DNA of 64,000 nucleotides from Bacteroidota bacterium (lineage in GTDB: Bacteria; Bacteroidota; Bacteroidia; Chitinophagales; JADIYW01), in the NCBI GenBank assembly GCA_016705125.1, contig JADIYW010000004.1:62001-126000 (forward strand), written 5' to 3'. A program made the translations under genes and the position numbers. Below are positions 49,112 through 59,600 of the stretch, in pieces. How positions within the stretch are numbered: the stretch's first letter is position 1; each line of letters starts with the position of its first letter. A model generated the notes under the pieces. The model worked only from the letters and a program-made list of their open reading frames with translations. It was not told where the DNA came from and did not search any database.

Positions 49112-50437
49112 TTATTTTTCTTTCTTTAGGTACTCTTCAATTCGATTTTCTATATCCTCTTTCAAACCTCTTTTTCTGTTCAAAAGTGATTTGTTTTTTT
49201 GAAGCGTTAACAATTCTTGAATTAAGTCAAAATCTGTTGGCTTGTCCTTACACGATTTTTTCAACAATTCTAATTCTTTTTCGTGTTTTTCGTTTTGGTC
49301 TTTCATATCCAAATTAATTTTATAAGCTTTTCTATAAATTTCGGAAACTTTATGATTAAAAACAAAATCTCTATACCAAATAGTCTGTATCGCAACCAAC
49401 TCTTGATTTGTTATTAGTTCAATATGGGGTTTTTCTTTTTGTATTTCTTTTTGTGTTTCAAATAATCTTTCAAGTATTTTTGCTCGATACCAAGGATAAT
49501 AGGGTCCCATTCCGTTTATGGCTGCTGTTCCATTTCTACGTTCAGGCATTCGATGTTCGATAAAATTTCTTTCTTCAGAAAGTTGATTTCGAAACTTTAA
49601 TAGAGGAGTTAACCAAATCAATCCATTTTCAATTAAAGCAGTCATTGATTTGTCTTCTTTAACTACAGTGCAAACCCAACAGCCAAAACGACTTTGTCCG
49701 CACGATTTATGTTCCTTGTTTGTAACAACTGTTGGACATTCGTAATCATCGGCACTTGCATCTGAATATATTTGAAAAAGTTCCTTATTGTCAGAACCCC
49801 AAGGCGATTTCATTGTGTTAATAACGTACCAAACTTCTTCTAAGCTCAAGCTACGAATCGGAGCATACATATAAGTATTTGGTTGAGTTGGATGTTTAGT
49901 TAATCGTTTTCCTTTTATAGAATGCTTTTTCATTGATCTTGCGCGAGAAGCACTTTCAGCAGTTCTTGTTCCAATTAAAATAATTGCTTCTCCAAATTCA
50001 TCTAATTGTTCAATCAAAAATCTTGAGGTTGGTTTTATTTTAAGTCGTTCAGTACACCATCTAAATGCATTATTTGGTGCAGGATATCCCCGTCCAATTA
50101 GGTTTACCCAAAAAGAATCTTCCAATCTTGGAATTGTCTTTATTACTTTTATTGGAATGTCCTGTTCTGCTGCTTGTTCAATTTTGTCAAGTACACGATA
50201 TACATATTCAGTAATAATAGGATTTTCAACCATTGTGTCATTACAAATAACATAAATGTCACGTTTTACAATTCCTGTCAATTCTTTGATTTGTGAAATC
50301 GCTTTCCAGACAAGTTGGAGCATCACTGTCGAATCTTTCCCACCACTAAAACCAATAATCCAGGGTCTGTTTGTATCATCAGCATAAACATATTGGTCTA
50401 TTATTTCATCTATTAAAATTTGTATAAATTTTGCCAT
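49112..50437 (-). CDS. dndC: DndC, phosphorothioation sulfurtransferase
   Basis: 441 residues, PAPS-reductase-like. It has the PP-loop GFSGGKDSTV (about 29-38), RWCTERLKIKP, GTRTAESASRA and an iron-sulfur cysteine set (YECP, then CGQSRFGCWVC). DndC activates or transfers sulfur to the DNA backbone with DndD and DndE. First gene of the run; dndD starts within two bases of its stop. No dndA is nearby, so a general cysteine desulfurase probably serves. Confidence 0.92.
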   Translation of the reverse strand: MAKFIQILIDEIIDQYVYADDTNRPWIIGFSGGKDSTVMLQLVWKAISQIKELTGIVKRDIYVICNDTMVENPIITEYVYRVLDKIEQAAEQDIPIKVIKTIPRLEDSFWVNLIGRGYPAPNNAFRWCTERLKIKPTSRFLIEQLDEFGEAIILIGTRTAESASRARSMKKHSIKGKRLTKHPTQPNTYMYAPIRSLSLEEVWYVINTMKSPWGSDNKELFQIYSDASADDYECPTVVTNKEHKSCGQSRFGCWVCTVVKEDKSMTALIENGLIWLTPLLKFRNQLSEERNFIEHRMPERRNGTAAINGMGPYYPWYRAKILERLFETQKEIQKEKPHIELITNQELVAIQTIWYRDFVFNHKVSEIYRKAYKINLDMKDQNEKHEKELELLKKSCKDKPTDFDLIQELLTLQKNKSLLNRKRGLKEDIENRIEEYLKKEK

Positions 50438-51061
50438 AATTTTCTAAACCTCTAAATTACTTATTAATTTGTAAATTTTGGTTAAAAATTGAGTTCCTTT
50501 TTATACAAATTTATTGGTCATGTATTGGTGTAAGCAAATTTGCTTAAAAGTGCAATAGGATTATTGCTTTTGTTGGTCATTTTGTTCACTGTTATTATAT
50601 TTTGGCATTAGAGACAAATTGATAAAATGCTTTAAGTTATAGCGCAAAAACTTTCATAAAGTGGTATATTAAGCGCCATATGGGGGCTTTTATTCTTTAA
50701 ACAAATGTATCAATTTTTCTTTACAAAAAATCAAAAACTGATTTAATAATAAGTAGACACCCAAAGTGTTTTATTATTTATTTATTTTAATTCCGGGCTA
50801 ATGGACAAAAAGAAGTCTAAAGTTCTCTAAAAGATAGATATAGCCTAGCTTTGAAGCCAATCAAAATATATGAATAAAAAAAAATCCAATTCTAAATGCT
50901 CATTTCTAGGCTCTCACCTCTCATCCCCGCGTGAGGGATTGGAGCGGTATCCTTTTGGGAGGCACGACCAAAAGATACAAGCAAAAAGCACGACCCTGCT
51001 TTTTGGAGCAGGGACACGCCCAAATTAAAAACGATTTTGTGTTTTGTATCGTATGTTCTAT
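50438..51061. other. Intergenic between dnd operon and two-component system
   Basis: About 620 bases with no gene. It must hold the dnd promoter (not clearly identified) and contains a REP-like element near its right end. Confidence 0.55.
50925..51025 (+). repeat. REP-like palindromic element, copy 2
   Basis: Begins CCCGCGTGAGGGATTGGAGC, then GGTATCCTTTT ... AAAAGATACAAGC, then a second stem CCCTGCTTTTTGGAGCAGGG and GACACGCCC. Same word order as 34883-34975, and of a type common between genes in this phylum. Confidence 0.6.
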
Positions 51062-51772
51062 TTATGCCTCTTCGTTTTCGACTAGTTTGTAGCCCAACCC
51101 ATGTACGTTTATGATTTGTAAGGTGGTGTCGTCTTTGATGTATTTTCGGATTTTGGAGATGAATACATCCATACTGCGGGCGGTGAAGTAGCTATCGTTG
51201 TTCCACACTTTTTTTAATGCGGTTTCGCGCTCAAGTAGGTTGTTTTTGCGCTCGAAAAATAAACGCAATAATTCGTTCTCTTTGGTGGTGAGTGGTGTGC
51301 CTTTGCCCTGGAAATAAAGCTTCTGGTTTTTGTAATCCAATGTGGACTGCCCAGCAAGGTATTGGTCGAGTGTAGGCACGACTTCTACTTTTTCGGTTCG
51401 ACGCAATATGGCCGCCATTTTGAGCTCTAATACCTCCATACTGAATGGCTTGGTGATATAATCGTCGGCACCGAGCGTTAGTCCTTTTATTTTGTCTTCT
51501 TTCAGCGATTTTGCTGTCAGAAAAATGATAGGCACTTCGGTGTTTTGCGACCTGATGTCTTCTGCAAGGGTGAACCCATCTTTTTTGGGCATCATCACAT
51601 CTAATAATATTATATCGTAATCGGATTTATTGTATGCATGCCACCCTTCTTCGCCATTCCTTTTCAGGTCGACGCTGAAGTTTTTGTGGTTCAAATATTC
51701 TTGTAGCAAAAGTCCTAAATTGGTATCGTCTTCTACTAATAAAACTTTTTTCTTTGTGCTTGTGGTATCCAT
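51062..51772 (-). CDS. OmpR-family response regulator
   Basis: 236 residues: receiver domain with acidic pair (VEDD), phospho-Asp in IILLDVMMPKKDGF and Lys in FLTAKSLKED, then a winged-helix DNA-binding domain ending ARSMDVFISKIRKYI...VHGLGYKL. It starts 5 bases after the histidine kinase gene, so it is its partner. The signal is unknown. Confidence 0.93.
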   Translation of the reverse strand: MDTTSTKKKVLLVEDDTNLGLLLQEYLNHKNFSVDLKRNGEEGWHAYNKSDYDIILLDVMMPKKDGFTLAEDIRSQNTEVPIIFLTAKSLKEDKIKGLTLGADDYITKPFSMEVLELKMAAILRRTEKVEVVPTLDQYLAGQSTLDYKNQKLYFQGKGTPLTTKENELLRLFFERKNNLLERETALKKVWNNDSYFTARSMDVFISKIRKYIKDDTTLQIINVHGLGYKLVENEEA

Positions 51773-51777
51773 AGTTG

Positions 51778-53349
51778 TTATTTTTTAGGTATATTTATAA
51801 TAAAGGTAGTGCCTTCTTTTAATTTACTTTCTACAAAAATACTGCCTCCATGCTTTTCTACAATTGTTTTAACATAACTTAACCCTAAACCAAACCCTTT
51901 GGTGTCGTGTAGGTTGCCTTTTTGTACTCTATAGAATTTTTCGAACACCTTTTTTTGGTCTTCTTTACTCAATCCTACGCCATTGTCTTTTATGCTAATT
52001 TTGAATCTGCCGATTTCATTTTCTGTATTTATTTCGATAAATGGGGTTTTGTCGTTATACTTTAGCGCATTGTCGAATAGGTTGGATATTACATTGGTGA
52101 AATGCATTTCGTCTATTTCAACCATGGAATCGGTGGCTTTGAATTTTTTCAATATCTCTCCTCCTGTTTCATTTACCTGCAATTCGAAGTTATTGAGTAG
52201 GTTGATGATCAATTTGTGGATGTCGACGGTGGTTTTATTCAACTGAATTTCTCCCTTTTCCAAGCGTGCTATTTGCAAAACACTCTCTACGTGGTTGCTA
52301 AGTCGTTTGTTTTCTTCTATTATTATTTTTGCGTACCGCTCGCGGTTGGTATCGTTGCCGCCAATTGACTTGTCTTTTAGCATTTCGCTGGCTAATGAAA
52401 TGGTAGCAATGGGTGTTTTGAGCTCGTGCGTCATATTGTTTATAAAGTCCGTTTTCATATCGGACAAATATTTTTGCTTAAATATGATTTGTATCGCCAA
52501 GAAAAAAGCAACGATTACCAAAATAAGAAAAAAGGCACTTGAAGAAATCTGCCAAATCATGGAGTTTAGTAGGAATTCCTTTTTGTGGGGAAAAAAAAGC
52601 ACTAAATTCTTTTTGGTGTCGAGAAAGGTACGCTGCAACAAATTGATTTTAAAATTGCTGACAAATAAATCGCGAAGGGACGCTTTTGGAGAAGCCAGCA
52701 CGAAATTATTCTCGGTTAATTCGCTTATGCCATATTGGAAAGGGGTACAAATGCCACGATTTTTGAGGGCAGTGGAAATATTTTCTTCTAATTGTCCAGT
52801 ATCAATTAATTCAGTAATTGGTTGTACACTTATGAGCTCACGGTATATTTGTTGCAGAAATTCAGATTGTTCTTTCTTCATTTGATCCACTAAAGCCTTC
52901 ACATCTTCATCTACGGGCAATCCCATTTCTTCGTCGGGCACGGCGGCTTTTGATTTAAGGTCGGAAAGCACTTGCTCTGCATATTCCATTCCCTTATTAG
53001 GATTTTTTTCTTCTGACTCAATAATTAGAGTGGTGTCGAAAGTGCCATCCTTTTTGAATACTTGCATTGTACTGTCATTAGATGGAATCATGATATGATT
53101 GCTGGTATCGGTGGTACTTGAATCAACGCTATTGCCCAATTGAGACCTTAAAAAGTCATTCAAGAGGGGCTTGTATCCTTCGTATTTTAGGTTTAAAGAA
53201 ATTTCGTCAAGTGCCTCAAAAACCGCTAAATCGAACGACTGTTCTTTGGCATTTATGGAGTTTCGAAGCCACAGCAATTGAATTCCTGTAAGACCGACGA
53301 GTCCTAGTACAATTAAAATACTAGATAAAATTAGGAATTTTTTCTGCAT
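51778..53349 (-). CDS. Sensor histidine kinase
   Basis: 523 residues. One N-terminal membrane segment, a periplasmic sensor region of about 230 residues, a second membrane segment (about 265-290), then H-box MTHELKTPIATISL, N-box SNLFDNALKYN, G1 IKDNGVGL and G2 GFGLGLSYVK. It autophosphorylates on the H-box histidine and passes phosphate to the adjacent regulator. A TAATTTTG box on the minus strand (53363-53370) is a possible -7 element. Confidence 0.93.
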   Translation of the reverse strand: MQKKFLILSSILIVLGLVGLTGIQLLWLRNSINAKEQSFDLAVFEALDEISLNLKYEGYKPLLNDFLRSQLGNSVDSSTTDTSNHIMIPSNDSTMQVFKKDGTFDTTLIIESEEKNPNKGMEYAEQVLSDLKSKAAVPDEEMGLPVDEDVKALVDQMKKEQSEFLQQIYRELISVQPITELIDTGQLEENISTALKNRGICTPFQYGISELTENNFVLASPKASLRDLFVSNFKINLLQRTFLDTKKNLVLFFPHKKEFLLNSMIWQISSSAFFLILVIVAFFLAIQIIFKQKYLSDMKTDFINNMTHELKTPIATISLASEMLKDKSIGGNDTNRERYAKIIIEENKRLSNHVESVLQIARLEKGEIQLNKTTVDIHKLIINLLNNFELQVNETGGEILKKFKATDSMVEIDEMHFTNVISNLFDNALKYNDKTPFIEINTENEIGRFKISIKDNGVGLSKEDQKKVFEKFYRVQKGNLHDTKGFGLGLSYVKTIVEKHGGSIFVESKLKEGTTFIINIPKK

Positions 53350-53418
53350 AATATGTCCTACGCAAAATTAAGCATACAAGGCTATCTCACCTAATAATTT
53401 ACCTTAAAAAAGCATAAT

Positions 53419-55728
53419 TTATTTTTCCAATGCTTTTGCAGCTTCAATATCAATTGGCTTACCGTTGGAAGTGGCCGACAGATAAGCGTCTTTGTTTCCT
53501 CTTGATTTTACTATATTTAGAATTGACTCTGCTGTCTTATAATCATAGTACGTACCAAGCGTATATTTGATTAAACTTTCTTTTGTTTTTGAAAATGAAA
53601 CTACTCCTAAATCTGTCAGATTATAATAGTAATCTTTTATATTATTTTTAAAAACGCCCAAATTAATTACATAAACATTCTTAGAACCTGTATTGTAATT
53701 TGCATAATCAGGAGATAGGAACAATGGTTTTGAAAAGTCAATGTCGTCCAATTCTGGTGGAGTAATGTTTTGACTGTTTAAATTGGTAGGCACTGAATCG
53801 AGCGGAATGCTTTTTAATTTCATTCCTGTAAAGCCAATAACTTTAAATTCAGTTCTTCGGTTAAATGCGTGCTCCTCTTCCGAACAAGTAATTCCATCGG
53901 CACATTGGTTTACCAATTTACGTTCACCATAGCCCTTTGGAAATAAGCGGCTTAGTTTAATACCGTGTTCTACCAAATAATCAACTGCTGCTTTAGCTCT
54001 ATTTTGAGAAAGCGTTAGATTATATTGATCTGATGCTCTACAATCGGTGTGGGAACTAAGTTCTATCACTAATTTAGGATTACTTTGTAGCAATCGAACC
54101 AATTTATCCAATTCGAGTGCTGCATCAGGACGGATATAATATTTATCCAAATCGTAATAGATATTATTAATCTTGATTGATTTGTCGATTTCAATTTTGC
54201 GCAATCCTTTATCAAAAATAAACGGATCTGCATCAATATCATCTTTATTTAAGTCGTAATCATATCTAAAAAATTGATCTTTATCGAATGAGATAATATA
54301 ATCAAAACCACATTTTATAATCAATGAATACTCACCCTTGTCGTTAGTGTATGTGGTTACTATTTCGCCTGTCGTTTTATTGCGCGCAGTTACTTTTACG
54401 CCTGGCACAACCATGCCTGTTTCTTCATCAATTATTTTACCTTCTACCTTTTGGGTGCATTCCTTTCTATCTTTATTAATTTTGAAATAATAAATATCAT
54501 CTCCACCTTCCCCTCCAAACCTATTGGAAGAAAAATATCCTTTCTCCATTGATTCGTCAAAGACAATTCCAAAATCGTCGGTAGTGAGGTTGATAGGGAA
54601 ACCCATATTTTTGGCTTCTGTCCATTTGTCAGTGCTATAAGGCTTAGAATAAAAAATATCTAAACCACCATAACCCAAACGGCCATTTGATGAAAAATAA
54701 AGGGAGCCATCGCTGGTAATAGTTGGAAAAAATTCAGCGCCCTCTGAATTAATTTCTGGACCCATATTTTTGGGAGTCGACCACCCAGACGCAGTTTTAT
54801 AAACAACATAAATATCTGATTCGCCAAATCCACCAGGCATATCAGACGCAAAATACATCGTATCACCTGATTTGTTGATTGAAGGATGTCCTACTGAATA
54901 GTCTTTATTGTTGAATTCAAAAGGGGTGATATCGATCCATTCATCACCTGATAAAACGGCAGAATAAATAGATAGTTTAATTTTATCATCGCTACTTTTC
55001 AAACCTTTATTATTCACCATACTATTTCTGGTAAAATACATTTTAGTATCTCCATAAAATGTGGCAGAACTTTCATGTACTTTTGTATTAATATTTCCTT
55101 TCATCAATTCTGCTTTTCCATAAGATCCTTCAGAGGCAATAGGCACAAAATAAAGGTCTAAAAATGGAAAACCATCCCACGAGTAATTTCCCTTTGATGC
55201 AGATTCTGCCAATCCAGATGAGGCATAAACAAGTCCATTCTTATGGTAAACAGGTCCAAAATCATCTCTTTTTGAATTTACTCCACGCGGTTTTTCGATT
55301 AAATACTTGTTGGAATCGGCAGTAATTGTGGGAATTAAATCACACCATTGCGCATATTTATTGCCTTTTGAAGGGTTCGACTTGGCGTACTCTAGGTATT
55401 GAATTTTGGCTTGGCTATAATTTTTGGCATTTCGCAATAGTTCCCCATAATTAAAATTATAATCAGGGTTAATATTTGCAATTTGCACTACTTTATCATA
55501 CCACCTAATAGCTTCACTATATTGATTTGTCAAGCGATAACACTCTGCCAATTTTATGGCAATATTTGGGTCATTTTCTTTTTCATTCGCCTTCAAAAAC
55601 AAAGGTATGGCTTCTGCATACCCCATTTTATCGAACAATTTATTTGCACTTTTAAGTACATCAGACTGTGCACTTGCAAATGTAAAATTTCCGCAAACAA
55701 CCAACAGCCAAACTATTTTCTTTATCAT
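53419..55728 (-). CDS. OmpA-family protein with TPR, PD40 and carboxypeptidase-like domains (PorE-like)
   Basis: 769 residues with a signal peptide (TFASAQ). Order: TPR-like helices (about 25-130); PD40/WD40-like propeller repeats (about 150-420, SINKSGDTMYFASD and related); a carboxypeptidase-regulatory-like Ig fold (about 430-500); an OmpA peptidoglycan-binding domain (about 515-640, SSHTDCRASDQYN, NRRTEF); a C-terminal SPOR-like part. T9SS component PorE has the same domain order. Last of three genes with PorP/SprF and the giant adhesin, so it probably anchors or assists secretion of that cargo. Confidence 0.85.
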   Translation of the reverse strand: MIKKIVWLLVVCGNFTFASAQSDVLKSANKLFDKMGYAEAIPLFLKANEKENDPNIAIKLAECYRLTNQYSEAIRWYDKVVQIANINPDYNFNYGELLRNAKNYSQAKIQYLEYAKSNPSKGNKYAQWCDLIPTITADSNKYLIEKPRGVNSKRDDFGPVYHKNGLVYASSGLAESASKGNYSWDGFPFLDLYFVPIASEGSYGKAELMKGNINTKVHESSATFYGDTKMYFTRNSMVNNKGLKSSDDKIKLSIYSAVLSGDEWIDITPFEFNNKDYSVGHPSINKSGDTMYFASDMPGGFGESDIYVVYKTASGWSTPKNMGPEINSEGAEFFPTITSDGSLYFSSNGRLGYGGLDIFYSKPYSTDKWTEAKNMGFPINLTTDDFGIVFDESMEKGYFSSNRFGGEGGDDIYYFKINKDRKECTQKVEGKIIDEETGMVVPGVKVTARNKTTGEIVTTYTNDKGEYSLIIKCGFDYIISFDKDQFFRYDYDLNKDDIDADPFIFDKGLRKIEIDKSIKINNIYYDLDKYYIRPDAALELDKLVRLLQSNPKLVIELSSHTDCRASDQYNLTLSQNRAKAAVDYLVEHGIKLSRLFPKGYGERKLVNQCADGITCSEEEHAFNRRTEFKVIGFTGMKLKSIPLDSVPTNLNSQNITPPELDDIDFSKPLFLSPDYANYNTGSKNVYVINLGVFKNNIKDYYYNLTDLGVVSFSKTKESLIKYTLGTYYDYKTAESILNIVKSRGNKDAYLSATSNGKPIDIEAAKALEK

Positions 55729-55747
55729 AACTATTTATAAATCTATA

Positions 55748-56683
55748 TTAAAAATATCTAGGGCTTAAATAAGTATCATCCAATTTTTTCTTCTTAAATT
55801 CATAAGACAAGAAAATTTCATGCGAACCACCTGAATTTTGACGCAGTTGCTTCCATTCTAAATCGTAGCCATAACCAATCCTTAAATTGGTATATTTCTG
55901 TTCTTTATCTTTGATTAAGTTATATTGTGCAGTAAATAAGCCTGCATTATCGGTACGATACCCAAAACCTAACCAAACAGCATCTTTGATTATCAAATTT
56001 GCGTTTAATTCTCCTTGAATTGGACTGCCTTTTACAAATTTCGCTAATAAAGTAGGCTTTATTTTAAGCGAACTTCCTGCATTAAAAATAGTGGCCGCAG
56101 TGAATAAATAATGGTTGTTCAAGTTAATAATTTCTTTATTCACCATTTCATTATTCAATATATGTGGCACTGAAAAACCAATGGCATATTTGGGAGAATA
56201 AATATAAATACCTGCACCAAAATTTGGCATAAACTGCATAGGTTTCAAATTAAGGTATATTGGATCGCCTTCATTAGCCGCATCAAGTATAGATAGATTT
56301 GTTTTTTGCGCTACAAAACCACCTTGAACACCAAGTGAAATTTTAGATTGCTTACCAACACTAATTCTATATGCATATTGCAAGTTCATGCTAATTCGGT
56401 TTTGAGCACCAATTTTATCGTAATAAAAAGTACCACCTAAAGCAATTTTATCCTTTTTCAATGGAGCATTCGCACCAAATGTAAAAGTAGTAGGCGCACC
56501 TTCAAATCCAACCCATTGAGTACGAAATAACATATTGGTGCTTAGCAATTCACGACTTCCAGTATAGGCTGGATTAAATTGATTTTCGTTAAAAATATAA
56601 TGGGTGTACTGAGGATCTTGCTGAGCCTTAGCACTTAAAACCAAAATAGAAACCGAAATAAAAACAAATATTTTCTTAAACAT
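55748..56683 (-). CDS. PorP/SprF-family type IX secretion membrane protein
   Basis: 311 residues, signal peptide ending SAKAQ, then DPQYTHYIFNENQFNPAYTG, the hallmark start of the PorP/SprF family, and beta-barrel strands to the end. Genes of this family typically follow T9SS cargo with a type-B sorting domain and support its surface display; the giant gene lies 10 bases upstream. Confidence 0.93.
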   Translation of the reverse strand: MFKKIFVFISVSILVLSAKAQQDPQYTHYIFNENQFNPAYTGSRELLSTNMLFRTQWVGFEGAPTTFTFGANAPLKKDKIALGGTFYYDKIGAQNRISMNLQYAYRISVGKQSKISLGVQGGFVAQKTNLSILDAANEGDPIYLNLKPMQFMPNFGAGIYIYSPKYAIGFSVPHILNNEMVNKEIINLNNHYLFTAATIFNAGSSLKIKPTLLAKFVKGSPIQGELNANLIIKDAVWLGFGYRTDNAGLFTAQYNLIKDKEQKYTNLRIGYGYDLEWKQLRQNSGGSHEIFLSYEFKKKKLDDTYLSPRYF

Positions 56684-56693
56684 ATACTATAAT

Positions 56694-59600
56694 TTAGTAT
56701 TCAACCATTATAAATCCTTTTAAAACTGGCAATCCTTCACCCAAATAAAGCAAGTAGAAATAGGTTCCTGTTGGTACCCTTTCGCCAATAACTACACCAG
56801 CATTTTCAAGCTGTCCTTTCCAATTGTTTTGATATTGATTCGCTTCAAATACAATATCACCCCATCTATTGAATATTTTTAAGTAATTATCTGGGTAAAA
56901 CTCTAAACCAGGAATTACCACACCATCGTTATTTCCATCGCCATTTGGTGAAATAGAATTTGGCACTTTTACTCTTAACACCTCTATTCTAACAATACCA
57001 GTATCACACAGGGTTATAAAACCGTCATCACAAATGATATAAGTAAATGAATCGACACCAAAGAAACCAGATTTAGGTGTATATTCAAAAACGCCATTTC
57101 CTTGATTTACAACAGTTCCATTTTTTGGATTTGTAAAACTTGTTACTGTTATATTATCTCCGTCAGGATCAAAATCGTTTATTAATACATTTACTGTTTC
57201 TGGCCTGTCCACCACTGTAATTATTGTATCGATATTGGCTACAGGTGGATTATTAGGATTACCAACCACAATTACAACCAATGCTGTATCGCAAAGATTA
57301 GGGAATCCGAATTTACATAGTTGATAAATTAAAGTATCGAAGCCTACAAATCCTGAATTAGGAGTATATAAAATTTCATCCCCATTAATTATCGTTGCTA
57401 TTCCATTATTAGGATTATCAGTAATAGAAGAAGTTACAATTCCTTGACCATCGACATCAATATCATTTGCTTGAACATCAATATTTACAGGAGTAATGGT
57501 ATCTGTTGTTGTATAATCTGGGTTTGCAATTGGTGCATCTGGTGTTGGAGTAACGGTAATACATACTTTTCCTTCTGCACATTTAGGATTTTGTTCGTTG
57601 AAACAAATTCGATAACACAAAGAATCTAATCCATTGAAATTAGGACCTGGTTGGTAGAAAACTTGATTATTTACAATGGTAGCCTGTCCATTTTTAGGCA
57701 AACAAGACAATGTCATGGTTATTGTTTTGTTTGGATCTACAAGGTCATTTGCCAAAACATTTATAGTAATCGTTTGGTCTTCAGCTAAGGTCACACATTC
57801 ATCTCGTGCAATAATCACATCTGTAAGGTCCAAAAACTGAACAATAACAGTTGCAGTATCACAAAGGCCACCTGGGTCACAAATGCTATAAACAAAGGTA
57901 TCGATTCCCACAAATCCAACGTTTGGCGTATAAGTAACTTGCCCACTTGGTTGAACACTTATAGACCCATTATTCGGTTGGTCAAGAATTGAAATAGTTA
58001 GAGGATCACCTTCAGGGTCTGAGTCATTAGTAAGTATATTAAATACCACTGGTTGTCCAATTGTACCATTTGCAATATCATCCACAGCTATTGGCTTATC
58101 ATTTACCGGAATTACAGTAATCAAAACTCTTGCAGTATCGCATAAATTTGGATTTCCATTATCACAAATAACATAGAAAACGGTATCCTTCCCATTATAA
58201 TTTAAAAAAGGAGTATAGCAAACTTGATTGCCTTGAATAAAAATAGTGCCATGACTAACCCCAAAAATGGAGGAAATTCCCAAATTTGGACCATCAACGT
58301 CGGAATCATTCGCCAATACATTTACACATATTTGAGTGTCTTCATTTGTAGAAACGATATTATCATTTGCTATAGGTGGGTCATTTATTGGCAATACATT
58401 AATAATCAAAAGAGAAGTGTCGCATTTCCCTGTATTATCACAAACAACTACTTTTATAGTATCGATACCATTAAAATTGGGAGCTGGTGTATAACAAACT
58501 TGGTTATTATTAATTAAAACCGTTCCGTTTCGGGGTCCGCCTGCCGTACCAGATACCACCAAAACATCACCGTCAGGGTCAGTATCATTTGCCAAAACAT
58601 TTACACAAATTGGCGTATCTTCATTTGTGGTAACGTTATCATTATTAGAAATTGGTGCGTCTTGGATACTATTAATTGTAATCAAGACAAGAGCAGTATC
58701 GCACAAACCGCCTGTTCTGTTTTCACAGACAATATATATTATGGTGTCCTTGCCATTATAATTGGGATTGGGGGTGTAACAAAAAACACCTCCATTGATG
58801 AGCACTGTTCCATTTTTAGGTCCATTCGTATTGCTTATTACCAATGGGTCATTTTCAGGGTCTGAATCATTTGCTAAAACATTGACACAAACCTGTGTAT
58901 CTTCATTTGTTGAAACAATGTCATCGTTTGCCTTTGGTGGATCATTTACAGGAACCACTGTAATCACTAATAATGAAGTGTCACATTTTCCTTTATTATC
59001 GCAAACAATAACTCTTATTGTATCCTTTCCATTAAAATTTAAATTAGGTGAATAACATACTTGATTTCCTTGTATAGAAACAGTACCATTTTTAGGTCCA
59101 CCTGTAGTACCTGACAATACAATTGCATCGCCATCTGGCTCAGTATCGTTTGCAAGTACATTTACACAGATTGGAGTATCTTCATTTGTAGTAGCATTGT
59201 CATCATTTGCAATAGGTGCATCCTCCACAGGATTTACCAATATAAATACCTGAGCCGTATCACATAAACCATTTGCTGTATTTTCGCATATTATATAAGT
59301 AATTGTATCTCTACCATTAAAATTAGGGTTTGGCGTATAACAAAGCAAGCCATTATTAAGCGTAAATGTTCCTTTGCTAGGGCCTGAGGTATTGGTTACA
59401 ATGATTGGATCGCCATCTGGATCGCTATCATTGCTCAATATATTTACACAACCCTGAGTATCTTCGTTTGTTGTAATATTGTCATTATTAGCAATTGGCT
59501 TATCATTTTGTGAATTCACGTTTATTACTACTATTGCTGTATCACATAAAGCATTTGCTTTGTTTTCACACAAAATATAGGTTACGGTGTCTTTTCCTTG

